A stretch of DNA of 64,000 nucleotides, taken from positions 434,001-498,000 of the forward strand of contig JAPPUL010000095.1 of the NCBI GenBank assembly GCA_026874595.1, written 5' to 3'. Every line of letters begins with the position of its first letter. Positions within the stretch are counted from its first letter, which is position 1. The notes beneath the pieces are model-generated. The model saw only the letters and a program-made list of their open reading frames with translations. It ran no database searches and was not told where the DNA came from. The stretch comes from Sipunculus nudus (Eukaryota > Annelida > Sipuncula > Golfingiida > Sipunculidae). Shown one piece after another: positions 63,271 through 64,000 of the stretch. A program made the translations under genes and the position numbers.

Positions 63271-64000
63271 TTATTTAAAATGATCATGTCCCCTTAAAAT
63301 TATTGCAGTCTTTTTGTCTTTATCTTGAAGATAATAACCACCCTCACAAACTGTTCCTATCTTTGTTAAGAATACATTAAAATCTTTTATAAAGCAGTTA
63401 ATTATATCGTTAGATATATCATTTTCATGTGTAAATACAAGTTCATAATCCTCTCCTGCATTTAGTATAATACTATATTTATCAACGTTGCGTGCATCAC
63501 AAAAAATAGATAATGACTCTGAGTAGGGTAATTTATCCTTATCCAAAATCGCACCTAAAGAAGATGACACTGAAGATGACATTGTAAGTATGTGGAATAA
63601 ATCATTAGCAAGACCATCGCTTATATCTATACAAGATCTTATATTCGGACAGACGTTATTTAAATATGCCATCTCAAAAATACGCGGACTTGGCCTTTTA
63701 TGACGATTTAATAAATATGTCTTTGTTTTAACGTCTATTTCTATGTCTTTATATTTATCAAGTAGCAAAAAACCCGCACCACTATCACCTAAAGTCCCAG
63801 TTACATAAATACTATCTCCTACCTTTGCATTAGACCTATATAATACCTTATCTATCCTACAACTACCAATTACTGTTACATTTATAATGAAATCATGCCC
63901 CGACCTATTTGTATCACCGCCTATTAACCCCAGGTTATACATACTTCCTATCTCAGATACCCCTTCGTAAAAGCTAAGTACATCCTCATCACTCAAACCC
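63271..64000 (-). CDS. thiL: Thiamine-monophosphate kinase, 5' end outside window
   Basis: About 243 residues visible, open to the right edge. The nominal TTG at 63996 is not the true start. Motifs NLGLIGGDTNRS, VTGTLGDSGAGFLLL, CIDISDGLANDL and NAGEDYELVFT match ThiL, whose aspartates bind magnesium and ATP. It phosphorylates thiamine monophosphate to the diphosphate. The first third (including the N-terminal EFGLI-type region) is beyond the window. Confidence 0.92.
   Translation of the reverse strand, partial: GLSDEDVLSFYEGVSEIGSMYNLGLIGGDTNRSGHDFIINVTVIGSCRIDKVLYRSNAKVGDSIYVTGTLGDSGAGFLLLDKYKDIEIDVKTKTYLLNRHKRPSPRIFEMAYLNNVCPNIRSCIDISDGLANDLFHILTMSSSVSSSLGAILDKDKLPYSESLSIFCDARNVDKYSIILNAGEDYELVFTHENDISNDIINCFIKDFNVFLTKIGTVCEGGYYLQDKDKKTAIILRGHDHFK

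Overview
The window is a low-GC bacterial chromosome segment coding densely on both strands. I read the organism as a diderm, most likely a spirochaete or close relative, but this is inference. In favour are an ExbB-type motor protein, an outer-membrane-barrel-like protein, several lipoproteins, an OmpL47-like surface protein, a Leptospira-type citramalate synthase, a MptE-like (DUF115) protein, a CarD / PIN-TRAM / IspD cluster, and TPR-NHL proteins. No phage, insertion sequence, CRISPR array or rRNA was seen.

Layout. 1-12.2 kb: end of an RNase II/R-family exonuclease, then leftward genes for a HEAT-repeat protein, ExbB, ClpC, an OmpL47-like surface protein and CimA, then a rightward MptE-like gene. 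12.4-19.8 kb: carD, PIN-TRAM protein and ispD; convergent sigma factor and sugar-nucleotide transferase genes; tRNA-Asp and tRNA-Ile; hisE and trpE. 19.9-26.3 kb: leuS, a lipoprotein gene and mutS2, tightly packed, behind a structured 450-base leader. 26.3-31.7 kb: leftward NHL/VWA protein (split by a frameshift at a homopolymer), a VTT-domain membrane protein, a TPR protein and shikimate kinase. 31.9-33.7 kb: a 619-residue protein of unknown function.

34.0-51.1 kb is the outstanding region: a two-armed array of detached Rhs C-terminal tip cassettes. Each has a short Rhs core fragment, read in frame into a different C-terminal domain, followed by one or two small putative immunity genes. About nine cassettes point left from 44.95 kb and about six point right. 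No complete Rhs shell gene is present. Most units have no convincing start of their own, and core homology usually resumes just after the preceding immunity stop codon. Several units are remnants, duplicates or frameshifted, and sequences are shared between the arms. This looks like a silent archive from which an expressed rhs gene elsewhere could acquire new tips by recombination in the core.

51.1-64 kb: a tandem RDD membrane protein, an outer-membrane barrel candidate, a small membrane protein, a sufB-C-D-S-U iron-sulfur cluster operon, a DJ-1/PfpI protein, a bifunctional penicillin-binding protein, a small protein with a possible LSm/Hfq-like fold, and part of thiL.
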